Below, one piece after another: positions 62,831 through 64,000 of a stretch of 64,000 nt of DNA. The notes under the pieces are model-generated. The model ran no database searches. It was not told the origin of the DNA and worked only from the letters and a program-made list of their open reading frames with translations. Within the stretch, counting starts at the first letter, position 1. The number at the start of each line of letters is the position of its first letter. The stretch is from NCBI RefSeq assembly GCF_023856365.1, contig NC_064548.1:17594461-17658460 (forward strand), read 5' to 3'. The DNA is from Brienomyrus brachyistius. Taxonomy: Eukaryota; Chordata; Actinopteri; Osteoglossiformes; Mormyridae. A program made the translations under genes and the position numbers.

Positions 62831-62980
62831 AGGTGGAGAGTACAAATCCAAACCAAGATTTTGTTTCAACCAAACAGTTGAGTCCTCTGTCACTGTGACC
62901 CTTTATACTCAACTGGTTGTTTGAAAGAAAATCTTGGTCTGGATTTGTACTCTCTTTCCCCGAAATCTCCACTTCTGGTG
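62831..62980. mobile_element. Hairpin MITE, 48-bp arms and 23-bp loop
   Basis: Arms 62836-62883 and 62907-62954 are inverted copies with only four mismatches in 48 (GAGAGTACAAATCC at the outer end, CAGTTGAGT at the inner end). Pairing may extend outward after a gap (CAGAGGTGGA with TCCACTTCTG). Confidence 0.75.
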
Positions 62981-64000
62981 TCAGCTTAGCATCTAAATCT
63001 AAACATAGCCTTACGAACTTACATATGCTAAGTACATGTCTCACAATGAGCTCACTGGTAGCTGGCAATTTATGGCATGGATCTCCAAACCGCAGCGAGG
63101 GCCATGTGTAGGGAGCGCCGGGCTGCGTTATCCTTCCCAGCCTCGTAAGCAGATGGTGAGATGCTACCCGTCATACCTCACTTCCTCCCGAGAAGCACCG
63201 ACTGATCAGCCTTGATTAAAACTCTTAGTAAACGACAGAGGTGTTTCGACGCCAGCAACATTTATTATGCACCTACAGCACGATCTACACAGATTTGCAA
63301 AATAACCATGGCGCTGACATTTACTGAGGGAAGCCTACTTAATGCCTTCATAGGCCGTCAGCCATTGTCAGATGAGGGAGCGTATCCAGCAGCAGTACTT
63401 TTTCTCAACGTACATCCTCTGAGCTGAAGCCAAAATGGCTGTCCACAGTTCTCATTTATCCCCAGTGTTTTCTAAAATCCGTAACCAAATAAAAGCCCCC
63501 ATTTCATTCTCCCATCCCTAGGTCATGTGATTCTGTTCACTGACGCAGCCAGAGAAAATGATGTATGAATGTGGCGCGCACCTGAATATGTTACGAATAC
63601 CTTCTGCACAGCACTTCACTGGGAAATGTGTGGCTGTGGACATTAGCGCTCACGAGGTGCTAATTAGGTGTGATTTAGGAGCACTTCATCTAAGACAGGG
63701 CACACTTGGCACTGGTGGTCACTTCTCTTGACGTGGTTAATGTGGGATCTGTGCACATTTGTAGGGAAAATAAGAAAAGCTACTCTTGTAGACCCAGGGA
63801 AGTGCAACAATTACTCCTACTGTCCCACTTCCTCAAAATGACAAAATCCTGAGATGCCAGCCCAAGATATCAGAACATGTTTGTTGCTATCAGGGACATC
63901 TGATTCACGGCGTCTCATGAAAATGTGGGCCGACTGTTCAAAAATGGGTTCAGGCAGGGTACAATGTGATTTACAATTTCTGTTTAACGTACAGGAAAAC

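Larger units (their letters stand above)
54998..64000 (-). other. Probable tspan7 intron 1
   Basis: No tspan7 exon 1 (start plus first half of TM1) was found here, so the first intron is likely at least 9 kb and runs off the window. Other than the repeats listed separately, no coding exon is convincing. The minus-strand frame 58447-58662 reads smoothly (SWMIVDSINPELGVGLS) but has no recognised domain or splice partner. Confidence 0.5.

Overview
The window reads as genomic DNA of a ray-finned (teleost) fish. Three kinds of evidence support this: multi-exon vertebrate genes with GT-AG introns, a dense set of teleost-type dispersed repeats (Tc1, hAT and hairpin MITEs, L2 LINE relics, tRNA-derived SINEs, and the repeat whose end reads CCATCCATCC...CCGCTTATCC), and many microsatellites. 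No bacterial operons, CRISPR arrays, rRNA genes or true tRNA genes were seen. The species cannot be named from the sequence alone.

Three genes look intact, all on the minus strand. tspan7 (50561-54997, coding exons 2-7; exon 1 not found and probably beyond 64000) and mid1ip1 (13375-13845, one coding exon, CpG-rich CCAAT-box promoter near 14.8-15.0 kb) lie in the same order and orientation as TSPAN7 and MID1IP1 on human Xp11.4, so this is a conserved vertebrate syntenic block.

Between them sits the most notable object: an uninterrupted 9.5-kb reading frame (26016-35561) for a 3181-residue protein. In order it has an N-myristoylation-type MGNAPS start, a Cys-rich head, about 615 residues of 13-residue charged coiled-coil repeats, a degenerate SecA-like ATPase module, a second SecA-like module with intact Walker A (GTGEGKS), DEVD, GRGTD and QxxGRxxRxG motifs, a TPR-like stretch, hydrophobic segments, and a C-terminal region in which an OTU-like HY motif precedes the OTU-like Cys motif. 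SecA is the motor of bacterial and plastid protein export, so an intronless SecA-like ATPase in a fish nuclear locus suggests ancient horizontal acquisition followed by domain fusion and internal duplication. Its role cannot be read from the sequence.

Layout: 1-13 kb, noncoding DNA with a SINE split by a 10-bp minisatellite, another SINE, an L2 tail and a Tc1-type relic; 13.4-15 kb, mid1ip1; 15-23 kb, repeats and MITEs; 23.0-24.4 kb, a broken integrase-core gene; 26.0-35.9 kb, the SecA-like gene and its upstream region, which carries a perfect GTCACGTGAC palindrome; 36-39 kb, repeats; 39.1-40.7 kb, a complete Tc1/mariner element with an open DD34E transposase and TA target duplication; 41.0-41.5 kb, a 15-bp satellite open on both strands; 45.3-46.6 kb, an L2 LINE relic; 46.6-49.3 kb, short tandem repeats and G-runs; 50.5-55.0 kb, tspan7; 55-64 kb, probably the first intron of tspan7, with hAT and hairpin MITEs and a SINE.
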